The position numbers and the translations under genes were made by a program. Under the pieces are notes generated by a model. That model did no database searches and was not told the DNA's origin. It worked only from the letters and a program-made list of their open reading frames with translations. DNA of 27,466 nt from Syntrophotaleaceae bacterium (GTDB taxonomy: Bacteria; Desulfobacterota; Desulfuromonadia; Desulfuromonadales; Syntrophotaleaceae), in assembly GCA_041390365.1 (NCBI GenBank), contig JAWKQB010000009.1, forward strand, positions 1 to 27,466. The letters run 5' to 3'. This document shows, in pieces, positions 8,647 through 16,433 of this stretch. How positions within the stretch are numbered: the first letter of the stretch is position 1; each line of letters opens with the position of its first letter.

Positions 8647-8778
8647 ATGGCTGTTGTTAAAGGACAAATCAAAACCACAACCCAAGTGAAAGGTCGGCGT
8701 GTTCCGCAACCGCTGGCCAATCTCAACAAGGGAATGGCTTTCAAAATGACCGGGAGGATTCGCCGTGGCCGTGCATAA
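8647..8778 (+). CDS. 43-residue basic protein overlapping the next gene
   Basis: A short reading frame runs from an ATG at 8647 to a TAA at 8776-8778 and fills the only gap between two structural genes. It encodes 43 residues with about ten Lys/Arg and almost no acidic residues, with an R-R-V-P-Q-P-L-A-N-L-N-K-G-M core and an R-I-R-R-G-R-A end. Its last 14 bases overlap the GTG start of the next gene, whose GGGAGG ribosome site (8752-8757) lies within this frame. That layout is typical of translationally coupled genes. It may be a small nucleic-acid-binding or assembly factor. No family is recognised. The AAGGAGTAAGG upstream provides a ribosome site. Confidence 0.6.
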   Translation: MAVVKGQIKTTTQVKGRRVPQPLANLNKGMAFKMTGRIRRGRA

Positions 8779-9226
8779 GGGAGCCATCATTCGACCTGCC
8801 GTTATCCGGGGCATTCGCAGACCCGAATTTCAGGTCAATCTGCCGCCTGTGCAGGGAGCCTATTTCGACCTGTTCGGACCCCGGGATCAAAGACGCACCG
8901 TTGTGATTCACGCGGATGCCTCTGTCAGGGCTTCAAACCAGCGCTCAACGGTGGCTGACAATCAGGTCATTGTGGCGGGCCGTATCGAGCGGTCATCCGA
9001 TACCTGGCTGATCATTCCACAGGCATTTGAACAGCTGGCTTTTACCGCCGTTCGGGTGACGCATCCCCGACAGGCAATGCTGGATACATCGCTCACGATC
9101 AGCGGTTCCCGGGCATTGATTGCCGATACCGCCCAGCATCTGGAGCAGCAGTTTGGCCGTTCCGCCGATGCGGGGCTGACCATTTTCAATGTGATTATCA
9201 ACGAAGAACACGAGATTCAAACATAA
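8765..9226 (+). CDS. Tail-region protein of unknown function
   Basis: This 153-residue protein starts at a GTG, chosen because GGGAGG lies seven bases upstream and the frame is coupled to the 43-residue protein. It looks beta-rich in the first half (F-Q-V-N-L-P-P-V-Q-G-A-Y-F-D-L-F-G-P) and more helical near the end. No catalytic or metal motif is visible. Its place between the fibre-region genes suggests a tail connector or chaperone. I cannot name it. Confidence 0.5.
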   Translation: MAVHKGAIIRPAVIRGIRRPEFQVNLPPVQGAYFDLFGPRDQRRTVVIHADASVRASNQRSTVADNQVIVAGRIERSSDTWLIIPQAFEQLAFTAVRVTHPRQAMLDTSLTISGSRALIADTAQHLEQQFGRSADAGLTIFNVIINEEHEIQT

Positions 9227-9236
9227 GGAGAAGACC

Positions 9237-9770
9237 ATGGCATTGGGACTCATAGTCAAATCAGGCCGTGTATTGACGGCAAAGCTCCTGATGGGACAGG
9301 CAGTGGAAGGCATAACCCACTGCGCCATCGGGGATGGAGATGAAACATTCACCGAGCCGCAGAATCCGCCTGCGCCGGATATCGAGCAGACGGCCCTCAA
9401 AAACGAACGGGCCAGAAAGCGGTTCTACAAACGGACCTTCCTCAAAGAGGACGCTGAAGGTGCGCTGGTGGTCAATGGTGTCCGCTATCTGGAAACCGGT
9501 GAGGAGACCAACACCATCGGCATCTTCTTTCGTTTTGATGAGGCCGAAGCCAACGGCATCACCATCCGCGAATACGGCTTTTTCGGCGGTGACGTCGAGT
9601 ATGTGGCCAGCGTGAGCGGTGATCTGGCAATGGGCGGAGTGTTTCATCAGGACACCAATCCGGTCGGAGAGGTGCTGCGCCCGGGCTACCTGTACGAAGT
9701 GAAAAACATTCCAGATTTCAACAAGATTTCCGATACCCGCGTGGAGCTGGTCGGGATCATCAAAATATAA
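9237..9770 (+). CDS. Tail-fibre-like protein with an N-terminal collar-type domain
   Basis: The product is 177 residues. Its layout resembles phage tail-collar or fibre-attachment proteins: a start of the L-I-V-K-S-G-R-V-L-T-A-K-L-L type, C-A-I-G-D-G-D-E-T-F, a long polar helix with R-A-R-K-R-F-Y-K-R-T, and then N-T-I-G-I-F-F-R-F-D, G-I-T-I-R-E-Y-G-F-F-G-G-D-V and a V-G-E-V-L-R-P-G-Y-L-Y run. The I-G-D-G and I-x-E-x-G-(F/L)-F-G motifs are shared with many phage tail-fibre N-termini, where they frame the beta-strand pair that docks to the baseplate. The full-length fibre may be the DUF4815-type protein immediately downstream, after a GGAGG site. Fibre-region membership is likely; exact function is not. 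Confidence 0.55.
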   Translation: MALGLIVKSGRVLTAKLLMGQAVEGITHCAIGDGDETFTEPQNPPAPDIEQTALKNERARKRFYKRTFLKEDAEGALVVNGVRYLETGEETNTIGIFFRFDEAEANGITIREYGFFGGDVEYVASVSGDLAMGGVFHQDTNPVGEVLRPGYLYEVKNIPDFNKISDTRVELVGIIKI

Positions 9771-9785
9771 CCGGAGGTAAAAGAG

Positions 9786-12700
9786 ATGAGTATTTCAAGA
9801 GATACATTCGATCCCGCCAAGAACTACAAACGCATCCGCTATCATCAGGACCGGGATCTGCTTGATTCGGAGCTGAACGAACAGCAGGAACTGATCAACC
9901 TCGAGCGCCGCAAGATTGCCGATATCCTTTTCAAGGAGGGATCGATTCTGAGCGGCCTCGATGTCACGGTACAGGATAACGTGCTCACGTTGACGTCGGG
10001 CATGGTCTATATCGACGGCCATGTGGAAGCGGTTGCCGGAGTCACCTTGACCTATGACCCCGCCACCACCAGCGGGGCGGACTATGTCTATTCCGAGCTG
10101 CTCAAATACAATTACGGCTACACGCAAGACCCGTCGCTGATCAACCCGGCCACGGGCGAGCCAACCGCCGAGCGCGAGAAATGGGTGCTGGCCCTGAAGA
10201 CCACCGACACCACCGGCCTGACGCTTCCCAATAACGTGACCGAGCGCAAGGTGGTGCCCATTTACAAATTCGACCGGGAGACCGGCGATGTCACGGCGAC
10301 GGTGCAGGAAAAATCCAATCTGTATCTGCGCGACCTGCTGGGCACGCTTCCCGGCAGCCGGATTACGGTTTCTTCCATTACCGAAGACCAGCTCTCCTTT
10401 GCCGCTGCCGAAGGACTCAATTCGCTGCTGCAGAACCTTGCCGAGCGGACCTTCGATCAGGCGGGCAGCTATCTGGTCAGCGGATTCGACAGCTTTATCG
10501 GCTCAGTGGATGATACCGATGTCGAGGTAATCACCAACGCGGGCCGGGCCTATATTCAGGGCTTCCGTCATCAGCGGGATCTGCCCACCTCCACGCTGGT
10601 TCCCAAGTCGGTGGCCATCAAGTCGGTGCGTGGTGAACAGAAGACCTACAACATCAGCCAGCGCCGTTACCCGGTCAACTCCACGCCGCTCAAAGAGACC
10701 ACGCAGGTGGAAGCCATTGTGGAGATGACCGCCAATGTGACCCGAGGCTCGGTCGGCGGCGGTGAGGATCTACTCGACCCCAATCCGGTCGTGGATATTC
10801 TGGAAGTTAGTCAGGGTGCCACCATTTTTCAGGAAGGCATCGACTGGCAGCAGTCCGGCAACCATGTGGACTGGATCGGCTCCGGCAATGAACCGGCTAT
10901 CGGTACCACCTATACCGTGCGCTGGACCTACACCAAGCAGATGATCAAAGGCGAGGATTATGTGGACGGCGGCTGGTTCGGTATTACCGCCCATCCGACA
11001 GCCGGAACCTATCATTATGTGGTGACCGCTTTCGACGGATCGGGTGAAACCGCCTTCAACTCAGGCAGCGTACTTTCAAGAATGACTCTGGCCGGAGAGA
11101 TGAACCGTCTTTCATGGCTGCCGGTCAACGGTGCCAACGGCTATCGGGTTTACCGGGCTACGACCAACGGCTCCAGAACCGACTTCCAGCGCATCAAGGA
11201 GCTGGGCAGCGAAGCCATCTCCTATATCGATGATGCGGTGGACGAACCCGTGGCATCCAATCCTCCGGCCAGCAGTTCGGCTGCGGTTTCCATGTCCACG
11301 ACCCAGATCGAACTCGGCAATCTCAACGTGGTCAACTTCGGTCGCGGAGCACTTGGCGATGAACCGGTCAACGGCTCTAACTGCAGCATCGATTATGATT
11401 ATTTTCTCGGCCGCAAGGACATCATCTACGCCACCACCCGGGAGATCAAACGACTCGAAGGTGCTCCGGCGGACTTTCCCAAGCTGCCGATCGTTCCGGA
11501 GGATACCTTGGGTCTGTGCAGCATTGACTGCCCGCCCAACTCCACCGATATGACCATCCGCAATTTCGGGCTCACCCGCATCACCATGGATCAGATCCAC
11601 GACATCATCAAAGATGTGGAGGACCTGAAATACAACGATGCCCAGTATCAGATGAACAATGAGCTGCAGAACCGCGACGCCCAGTCCAAGAAAGGCATCT
11701 ATTCGGATGATTTCTCCAACACAGCCCAGTCGGATATCTATCACGCCGAATGGGATGCCCGGGTAAACGAGCTGGGCAAGTTTGCCTCTCCGGATCGTTC
11801 GGCTATTTCATCACCGCTCGAGGTGGATACGGGAAGCAGTGATGCCAGCTTCTTCGGCAGTCTGGCGTTGTTGCCGGGATCGGAACAGGTGGTGCTCGAA
11901 CAGAATGACTGGTCCGAGGAACGCAACATCAACCCGTATGCGGTCTTTGAAAAACCGCCTGCCATGCTGCAGGTCACACCCAATATCGGCCGCCGTGGCC
12001 AGACCGGCATTGCGGTAACAGGCATCAACTTCACGCCGGATCGCTCCGGGATTGTCCTGCGTTGTGACGGCCGGGTCATGGCCAGCAATCTGGTCAGCGA
12101 TGATGCCGGACGTGTGACCGCCTCATTCACGGTGCCGACGGAAGCCCGCAACGGCAACCGTATCGTGGAAATGGCGGATGGGCAGTACACCGCCCGGGCC
12201 AGCCTGCAGATCAATGATCCTCTGGTGATCACCCGTATCCAGCGATTTATCCAGACCAACATCATCACCCGCATCGTTCGTGTGCCGGTGGTGCGTACCG
12301 TCTGGAGAACCCGTACCATCTTCGTGCGCCGTGATCCGTTGGCTCAGACCTTCAGCTTCACGGAAAACCGGGTTCTGTCGGCTGTGGGTATTCAGTTCAC
12401 CGAGCGGGATGCCTCCATTCCGGTAACGGTTCAGATTCGAGGGGTTACCACCGGACTGCCCAACGACACCATCTTTGCCGAAAAGGTGATTGCGCCGTCG
12501 GAAATCAATCTCGGCGGTGAAACCAAGATCAGCTTCGATGATCCCTTTTACGCCGAAGCCAATACCAGCTATGCGGTGGTCCTGCTGACCAACAGTACCA
12601 ACTACAAGGTGCGCACCGCCACTCTCGGCAAGACCGGTCGTCAGGGCATTATCACCCGCCAGACCTATGCCGAAGGTGTGCTTCTGGAAAGCTCCAATGC

Positions 12701-13346
12701 CGAGACCTGGACTCCGCTCAACGGCTCCGACCTCACCATGAAACTTTATGGCTATGAGTTCGAGAACGAAGGCACGGTCCAGTTCCAGCCGGTAAGCGGT
12801 GTACAGTTCTCCGATCTGAACATCGATGAATATTCGGCTATCCCGGAAGGTACCCACCTTATCTGGGAATACTCCACCGACGGTGGTTCGACGTGGGATG
12901 CGGTCGTTCCGGCCGAGGAAGAGCGTCTGCCCAATCTGGCCAATGGCGTTTTGGTCCGGGTTCGCTACAGTACCGGCATGGGTAACGACACTCCGGCGCT
13001 CAACTTCCGGGATGTCAATCTGATCGGCTACCTCAACAACACCGCAGGAACCTATCTGACCCGTGAGAACGAGCTGACACAGGGTGTGGAATCCACCAAG
13101 GTCTACACCCAGATGGATATCCCCAGCGGCACCAGTGTTCAGTGGTTCGCCACCAATGACGGCGGAGAAACATGGGAAGCCATGACCATCGACGATACCC
13201 GGCCCATCGACGAAGACTGGACCGAATACACGCTGGTCCGGACCTTCAGCGATCCGCAGGGTAACAAGGTGCGCTACAAGGCTGAGCTGACCGGAACCGT
13301 ATTGACCTATCCGAGGATTCACACCCTCGGTGCAACCCTGAGCTGA
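9786..13346 (+). CDS. Large DUF4815-type tail/fibre protein with FnIII- and IPT-like modules
   Basis: At 1186 residues this is the largest gene in the window. The N-terminus (residues 1 to about 250) has the pattern I assign to DUF4815: F-D-P-A-K-N-Y-K-R-I-R-Y-H-Q-D-R-D-L-L-D-S-E-L-N-E-Q-Q, followed by G-S-I-L-S-G-L and Y-I-D-G-H-V. Around residues 400-490 there is a fibronectin-III-like stretch (G-T-Y-H-Y-V-V-T-A-F-D-G-S-G-E-T and N-G-Y-R-V-Y-R-A). Residues about 723-810 resemble an IPT/TIG Ig fold (V-T-P-N-I-G-R-R-G-Q-T-G-I-A-V-T-G). A hydrophobic, Ile/Arg/Val-rich stretch follows near 815-855. The C-terminal third has paired jelly-roll-like beta domains with S-T-D-G-G-S-T-W-D and N-D-G-G-E-T-W-E repeats. 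It is probably a receptor-binding or fibre-length protein. Confidence 0.7.
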   Translation: MSISRDTFDPAKNYKRIRYHQDRDLLDSELNEQQELINLERRKIADILFKEGSILSGLDVTVQDNVLTLTSGMVYIDGHVEAVAGVTLTYDPATTSGADYVYSELLKYNYGYTQDPSLINPATGEPTAEREKWVLALKTTDTTGLTLPNNVTERKVVPIYKFDRETGDVTATVQEKSNLYLRDLLGTLPGSRITVSSITEDQLSFAAAEGLNSLLQNLAERTFDQAGSYLVSGFDSFIGSVDDTDVEVITNAGRAYIQGFRHQRDLPTSTLVPKSVAIKSVRGEQKTYNISQRRYPVNSTPLKETTQVEAIVEMTANVTRGSVGGGEDLLDPNPVVDILEVSQGATIFQEGIDWQQSGNHVDWIGSGNEPAIGTTYTVRWTYTKQMIKGEDYVDGGWFGITAHPTAGTYHYVVTAFDGSGETAFNSGSVLSRMTLAGEMNRLSWLPVNGANGYRVYRATTNGSRTDFQRIKELGSEAISYIDDAVDEPVASNPPASSSAAVSMSTTQIELGNLNVVNFGRGALGDEPVNGSNCSIDYDYFLGRKDIIYATTREIKRLEGAPADFPKLPIVPEDTLGLCSIDCPPNSTDMTIRNFGLTRITMDQIHDIIKDVEDLKYNDAQYQMNNELQNRDAQSKKGIYSDDFSNTAQSDIYHAEWDARVNELGKFASPDRSAISSPLEVDTGSSDASFFGSLALLPGSEQVVLEQNDWSEERNINPYAVFEKPPAMLQVTPNIGRRGQTGIAVTGINFTPDRSGIVLRCDGRVMASNLVSDDAGRVTASFTVPTEARNGNRIVEMADGQYTARASLQINDPLVITRIQRFIQTNIITRIVRVPVVRTVWRTRTIFVRRDPLAQTFSFTENRVLSAVGIQFTERDASIPVTVQIRGVTTGLPNDTIFAEKVIAPSEINLGGETKISFDDPFYAEANTSYAVVLLTNSTNYKVRTATLGKTGRQGIITRQTYAEGVLLESSNAETWTPLNGSDLTMKLYGYEFENEGTVQFQPVSGVQFSDLNIDEYSAIPEGTHLIWEYSTDGGSTWDAVVPAEEERLPNLANGVLVRVRYSTGMGNDTPALNFRDVNLIGYLNNTAGTYLTRENELTQGVESTKVYTQMDIPSGTSVQWFATNDGGETWEAMTIDDTRPIDEDWTEYTLVRTFSDPQGNKVRYKAELTGTVLTYPRIHTLGATLS

Positions 13347-13359
13347 TGGAGGCCCCGTT

Positions 13360-13617
13360 ATGATCGTTAAACGCCGTGGCGGGATGACCGAATACATCCC
13401 GTCTCCACAGGAAAAACGGGAAGGACTGGTCCGGGATCACTCCTTCAATCTGATCGAAAACCTGCACCACAGGTTGAGCCGGTTGGAGGAGGAACTCGGA
13501 TTGCCGCTTGATGAGGCCGAAGCCTGCACCATCTTTCTGGATAAAATGAAGCAGGATGAATCCCTGAATAAGGAGATTCACACCAGCTTGATTAGCGGTA
13601 GCAGCCCGGATACCTGA
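13360..13617 (+). CDS. Small coiled-coil protein at the end of the tail operon
   Basis: This 85-residue product has a GGAGG site seven bases before its ATG and lies 13 bases after the DUF4815 gene. Residues about 28-52 form a charged helix (N-L-I-E-N-L-H-H-R-L-S-R-L-E-E-E-L-G) with a leucine heptad pattern, and the ending is more variable. Such small helical proteins often end phage tail operons as fibre chaperones or assembly factors. No family is recognised. It is the last gene before the intrinsic terminator at 13645. Confidence 0.6.
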   Translation: MIVKRRGGMTEYIPSPQEKREGLVRDHSFNLIENLHHRLSRLEEELGLPLDEAEACTIFLDKMKQDESLNKEIHTSLISGSSPDT

Positions 13618-13644
13618 GCCCATCCCATCCGTGAAAAACAGCCA

Positions 13645-13684
13645 ACGCCCCGGAACGCCCGCACGCTTCCGGGGCGTTTCTTTT
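13645..13684 (+). terminator. Strong intrinsic terminator ending the tail operon
   Basis: A perfect 11-base-pair stem (ACGCCCCGGAA at 13645-13655 paired with TTCCGGGGCGT at 13667-13677) encloses an 11-base loop. A TTTCTTTT run follows at 13677-13684. It lies 27 bases after the last tail gene and separates the tail operon from the amidoligase operon. Confidence 0.9.
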
Positions 13685-13863
13685 AATGTGCTCGCCCGAA
13701 TGCCGCCAAACTCGTAACATGTTGAAAATAAAGGTGTTAAATGTCGTTTCTTTCTGTTCTTCTACTTGCTTTCTGACGGAATTAAAGCATTCATTCACAT
13801 GTAAGCTGAAGGCTTAAATACAAGCCCGGCAACAAGTTAGAAACCGTAAAACGGAGACTGTGA
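13685..13863 (+). other. Noncoding gap between the tail and amidoligase operons
   Basis: About 180 bases without a gene I can support. A promoter for the amidoligase operon should lie here. A TTGCTT at 13766-13771 with ATTCAT 17 bases on is a poor match, and TTGAAA at 13722 has no good -10 partner, so I do not call one. The base composition is richer in A+T than its surroundings. The amidoligase ribosome site (GGAG at 13853-13856) lies at the end. No tRNA is visible. Confidence 0.5.
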
Positions 13864-13913
13864 ATGGATTTAAGAGAACTCAGATACGGAATCGAGATCG
13901 AGACCGTAAAACG
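13843..13913 (+). repeat. 11-base direct repeat ACCGTAAAACG at the amidoligase start
   Basis: The sequence ACCGTAAAACG occurs at 13843-13853, just before the ribosome site, and again at 13903-13913 inside codons 14-17 of the amidoligase gene. The copies are exactly 60 bases apart. They could be a regulator's binding sites or a chance match. Confidence 0.4.
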
Positions 13914-14826
13914 CACCCGGGAACAGATAGCCTGGGCAATCCACTCGGTGGTCGGCGGCCATGTCAGGCATATCGGCGCACCGTCCTGCTACGATCCTTG
14001 GGAAGTGGAAGACCTGCGGGGCCGAAAATGGAAGGTGGTCAACGACGCATCCCTGACCAATGTGCCATCCCACCTGCGGGCGGAGCTGGTGAGTCCGGTG
14101 CTGACCTATGACGACCTCGAGCAGCTGCAGGAGGTGGTTCGGGCCATCCGCAAGGCCGGTGGAAAAATCAACAGCCAATGCGGCATCCACATTCATATCG
14201 ATGCCGAGCCCTTTGACGGGCGCAAGCTGGGTAACCTTGCCAAGGTGGTGTACAAACAGGAACCGCTGATCCTCCATGCCCTCGGGATCAACAGCGACCG
14301 CCTGCGCCGTTACACCCGACCGGTCAGTGATGAGCTGATCCGGAATATCGAACGGCAGCGTCCCAAGACCAAGGCCCAGCTGAACCGCATCTGGTACGGC
14401 TACCACAACAACCAGCCCCAGCACTACGACAACACCCGCTACCACGGAGTCAACCTGCACAACGTCTGGTACCGGGGCACGGTGGAGTTCCGCTGGTTCG
14501 AGGCGACCCTGCATGCAGGAAAGATCAAAGCCTACCTGCAGTTCTGCTTGGGCATCGCCGCCAAGGCGCTTAACGGCAGGGCTGCATCCAGCCGCAAGCG
14601 GGACTTCGATCCCCAAAGCGCCAAGTACGACTTCCGGGTCTTCCTGCTCCACCTCGGCCTGATCGGGGATGAGTTCAAAACCGCCCGATTACATCTGATG
14701 AAAAACATGCCCGGTGATGCGGCCTTCAAGAAAGGTCGTCCCAAACCGGATGAAACCGAAACCACCATTCAAACCACAGAGGCCGGGTCTAATCCCGGCC
14801 TTTCTGTTTTAGGAGGTGAATCATGA
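13864..14826 (+). CDS. Amidoligase (glutamine-synthetase/COOH-NH2 ligase fold)
   Basis: This 320-residue protein has the hallmarks of the Amidoligase_2 family, a branch of the glutamine-synthetase/glutamate-cysteine-ligase fold. They are the early Y-G-I-E-I-E-T (Glu11 and Glu13), A-E-L-V-S-P-V-L, the metal/ATP-binding C-G-I-H-I-H-I-D (about residue 108), and the late G-T-V-E-F-R-W-F-E-A-T-L. Such enzymes use ATP to join a carboxylate to an amine, often in peptide or gamma-glutamyl linkages. The tight ATGA coupling to a small protein, a class II glutamine amidotransferase and a gamma-glutamylcyclotransferase fits the amide-bond systems predicted computationally by Iyer and co-workers (2009). 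The C-terminus runs through a terminator hairpin (see 14780). The target is unknown. Confidence 0.85.
   Translation: MDLRELRYGIEIETVKRTREQIAWAIHSVVGGHVRHIGAPSCYDPWEVEDLRGRKWKVVNDASLTNVPSHLRAELVSPVLTYDDLEQLQEVVRAIRKAGGKINSQCGIHIHIDAEPFDGRKLGNLAKVVYKQEPLILHALGINSDRLRRYTRPVSDELIRNIERQRPKTKAQLNRIWYGYHNNQPQHYDNTRYHGVNLHNVWYRGTVEFRWFEATLHAGKIKAYLQFCLGIAAKALNGRAASSRKRDFDPQSAKYDFRVFLLHLGLIGDEFKTARLHLMKNMPGDAAFKKGRPKPDETETTIQTTEAGSNPGLSVLGGES
14780..14810 (+). terminator. Intrinsic-terminator-like hairpin inside the 3' end of the amidoligase gene
   Basis: AGGCCGGG (14780-14787) pairs perfectly with CCCGGCCT (14794-14801) around a TCTAAT loop, followed by TTCTGTTTT. This is the shape of a Rho-independent terminator, but it sits within the last codons of the amidoligase frame and immediately before the AGGAGGTGA ribosome site of the next gene. 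It could work as an attenuator that lets only part of the transcription reach the downstream genes. Confidence 0.7.
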
Positions 14827-15164
14827 AGATACTGATCCACTCGACGACACTGGACGGTGAACCGTTGGAGGCAGACGGCATCGCTCTGGAAGGAAAAAAC
14901 TGCGCGGAGCTGGTGGAGATCATGAAGGGCCAGACGCCATTCACCATCGAAGCGACCGCCCGTGATTATATGCTCGGTGTGCTTGGCCGCATCGAGCCGG
15001 ACCGAAAACTCCAGCTGCCTGAAGATCAGGAAGCGGCCGCAGCCGAATTCCTGACCCTGCTGGGAAAGCATGGGCTGGTGGAGTTCCTGCCGGATGACGC
15101 CTTCATCGACCTGCCGCCGGAGGACACCTTTGACAAGGAGGATGATCTATGTGCGGACAAGTAG
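14823..15164 (+). CDS. Small acidic protein of the amidoligase operon, unknown function
   Basis: This 113-residue protein starts at an ATG that overlaps the amidoligase stop (ATGA) and is preceded by a near-perfect AGGAGGTGA. It is acidic: the last third (D-D-A-F-I-D-L-P-P-E-D-T-F-D-K-E-D-D) is dominated by Asp and Glu. Its own stop lies within the glutamine amidotransferase gene. I recognise no family. Because it sits between the amidoligase and the amidotransferase, it could be an adaptor, an inhibitor, or the acceptor for the amide modification; the carboxylate-rich tail makes the last idea plausible but it is inference only. Confidence 0.6.
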   Translation: MKILIHSTTLDGEPLEADGIALEGKNCAELVEIMKGQTPFTIEATARDYMLGVLGRIEPDRKLQLPEDQEAAAAEFLTLLGKHGLVEFLPDDAFIDLPPEDTFDKEDDLCADK

Positions 15165-15946
15165 GCATCATCTTCGGTCAAAAGCGACGGCGCATTGCCG
15201 AGCGGGAATACCTGAACAAGGTCTTTATCCGCATGCTGCTCTGCAGTGAGGAGCGCGGTCCCCACGCCAGTGGAATGGCATGGCTCAGGACCGACGGGGA
15301 CTTCCGGCTTTTCAAGCGTCCCATCCGGGCACACCGGCTGGTCAGGGAATCCACCTTTCACGAGCTGATGGCCGAGGTGGACAACCAGACCACCATCCTG
15401 ATGGGGCATACTCGCTGGCGGACCCGGGGCAGCGAAGACAACAGCCGCAACAACCATCCGATCCGCTCCGGCATCATCATCGGCACCCATAACGGCACCA
15501 TCTACAACGCCGATTACCTGTTCCGCAGGCTCGGCCTGCCGCGCTATGCCGAAGTGGACAGTGAGCTGCTTTTCCGGCTGGCCGACCGCTTTGCACCCGA
15601 CGGAACCATCGACGGCCGAGGCTTCCGCAAAGCCCTGCGCCTGTGTCGCGGCCAAATGAGCGCCGTGTTGGCCTCACGACTCGATCCCGGGGCCATTACC
15701 GTCATCAAGGGGAACAAGCCGCTGTCGCTGCGTTACAGCCGCAAACACCGGGCGGTGCTCTACGCCTCCGAACCGGAATACATTGAAGCCGCTCTGGATG
15801 ACCTGCGTGGCTGGCGCGAACTGGAAATTCCGCCGCTCACCATGCTGACCTTCCGCCATGAAACCCTCAAAGAGTGGCAGAGCCATCCCTTCAGATTTGT
15901 CTGTCAGGAACGTAAAGGAACCTTACCCGAAGGAGTGAAAGCATGA
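15149..15946 (+). CDS. Class II glutamine amidotransferase (Ntn hydrolase)
   Basis: The 265-residue protein starts M-C-G, so Cys2 becomes the N-terminal nucleophile after Met removal, the defining feature of class II amidotransferases. Other family residues are visible: G-H-T-R-W-R-T-R-G-S (about residues 86-95), N-N-H-P-I (101-105), G-T-H-N-G-T-I-Y-N (112-120) and V-D-S-E (136-139). The fold takes ammonia from glutamine and channels it to a partner synthetase. There is no synthetase or isomerase domain fused to it, so the partner is probably the amidoligase in the same operon. GGAGG (15138-15142) precedes the ATG and the frame overlaps both neighbours, supporting a joint complex. Confidence 0.9.
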   Translation: MCGQVGIIFGQKRRRIAEREYLNKVFIRMLLCSEERGPHASGMAWLRTDGDFRLFKRPIRAHRLVRESTFHELMAEVDNQTTILMGHTRWRTRGSEDNSRNNHPIRSGIIIGTHNGTIYNADYLFRRLGLPRYAEVDSELLFRLADRFAPDGTIDGRGFRKALRLCRGQMSAVLASRLDPGAITVIKGNKPLSLRYSRKHRAVLYASEPEYIEAALDDLRGWRELEIPPLTMLTFRHETLKEWQSHPFRFVCQERKGTLPEGVKA

Positions 15947-16428
15947 AAAATAACGACAACCACCTCCAGCTTTTTGTCTACGGAACCCTGAAAAAGGGAT
16001 TCTGGAACTTTGACCGGTTCTGCACCCGGGCCATCAGTATTGAACCCGCCACCACTTGGGGCAGACTTTACCAGCTGCCCGCCGGGTTCCCGGCCTTGGA
16101 AGTCCCGGAGAGCAGCATACTGGCCACCGGCACCACCGATCCGCTGGCCGATACCCGAACACAGAGCGCGATTGAGCTGCCTGAAAATGGAATGACCCGC
16201 CCGGAAGGCGACTGGGATCTGGTCCATGGGGAGCTGATGACCTTCGCCAATCCCGGCTTCGATCTGCCACCTATCGATCGGCTGGAGGCATTCGACCCGA
16301 ATGGCCGCTGTGTTTATACGCGGGTTCTGGTGGCGGTGGAGGTCAACGATTTGATCCGGCCTGTTTGGCTGTACCACTACAACCCCGGTCATGATGCGGA
16401 GCGGATCACCTCCGGCAAGTGGAGGTGA
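15943..16428 (+). CDS. Gamma-glutamylcyclotransferase / AIG2-like protein
   Basis: The 161-residue product has the family start V-Y-G-T-L-K-K-G (residues 12-19), which forms the binding loop. It also has a V-H-G-E-L-M-T segment whose Glu97 corresponds to the catalytic Glu, and I-D-R-L-E-A-F-D-P followed by Y-T-R-V-L-V-A-V-E-V. These enzymes cyclise gamma-glutamyl amines and release 5-oxoproline plus the amine. In this operon it could undo or trim gamma-glutamyl linkages made by the amidoligase. It begins at an ATGA overlap behind AGGAG and is the last gene of the operon. The nearest following gene is 100 bases away, with a strong promoter in the gap. Confidence 0.85.
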   Translation: MKNNDNHLQLFVYGTLKKGFWNFDRFCTRAISIEPATTWGRLYQLPAGFPALEVPESSILATGTTDPLADTRTQSAIELPENGMTRPEGDWDLVHGELMTFANPGFDLPPIDRLEAFDPNGRCVYTRVLVAVEVNDLIRPVWLYHYNPGHDAERITSGKWR

Positions 16429-16433
16429 AAGTG

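Noticed and set aside
12123..13397. A 424-codon open frame on the minus strand across the DUF4815-type gene
   Set aside because: It is the antisense shadow of the large plus-strand gene. It has no ribosome site, no recognisable domain and no neighbours on its strand.
1055..16428. A type VI secretion system as the source of the PAAR and spike genes
   Set aside because: The W-J-I order, fibre genes and DUF4815 protein fit a phage-type tail. No TssB/C, ClpV or TssJ/L/M gene is visible in the window.
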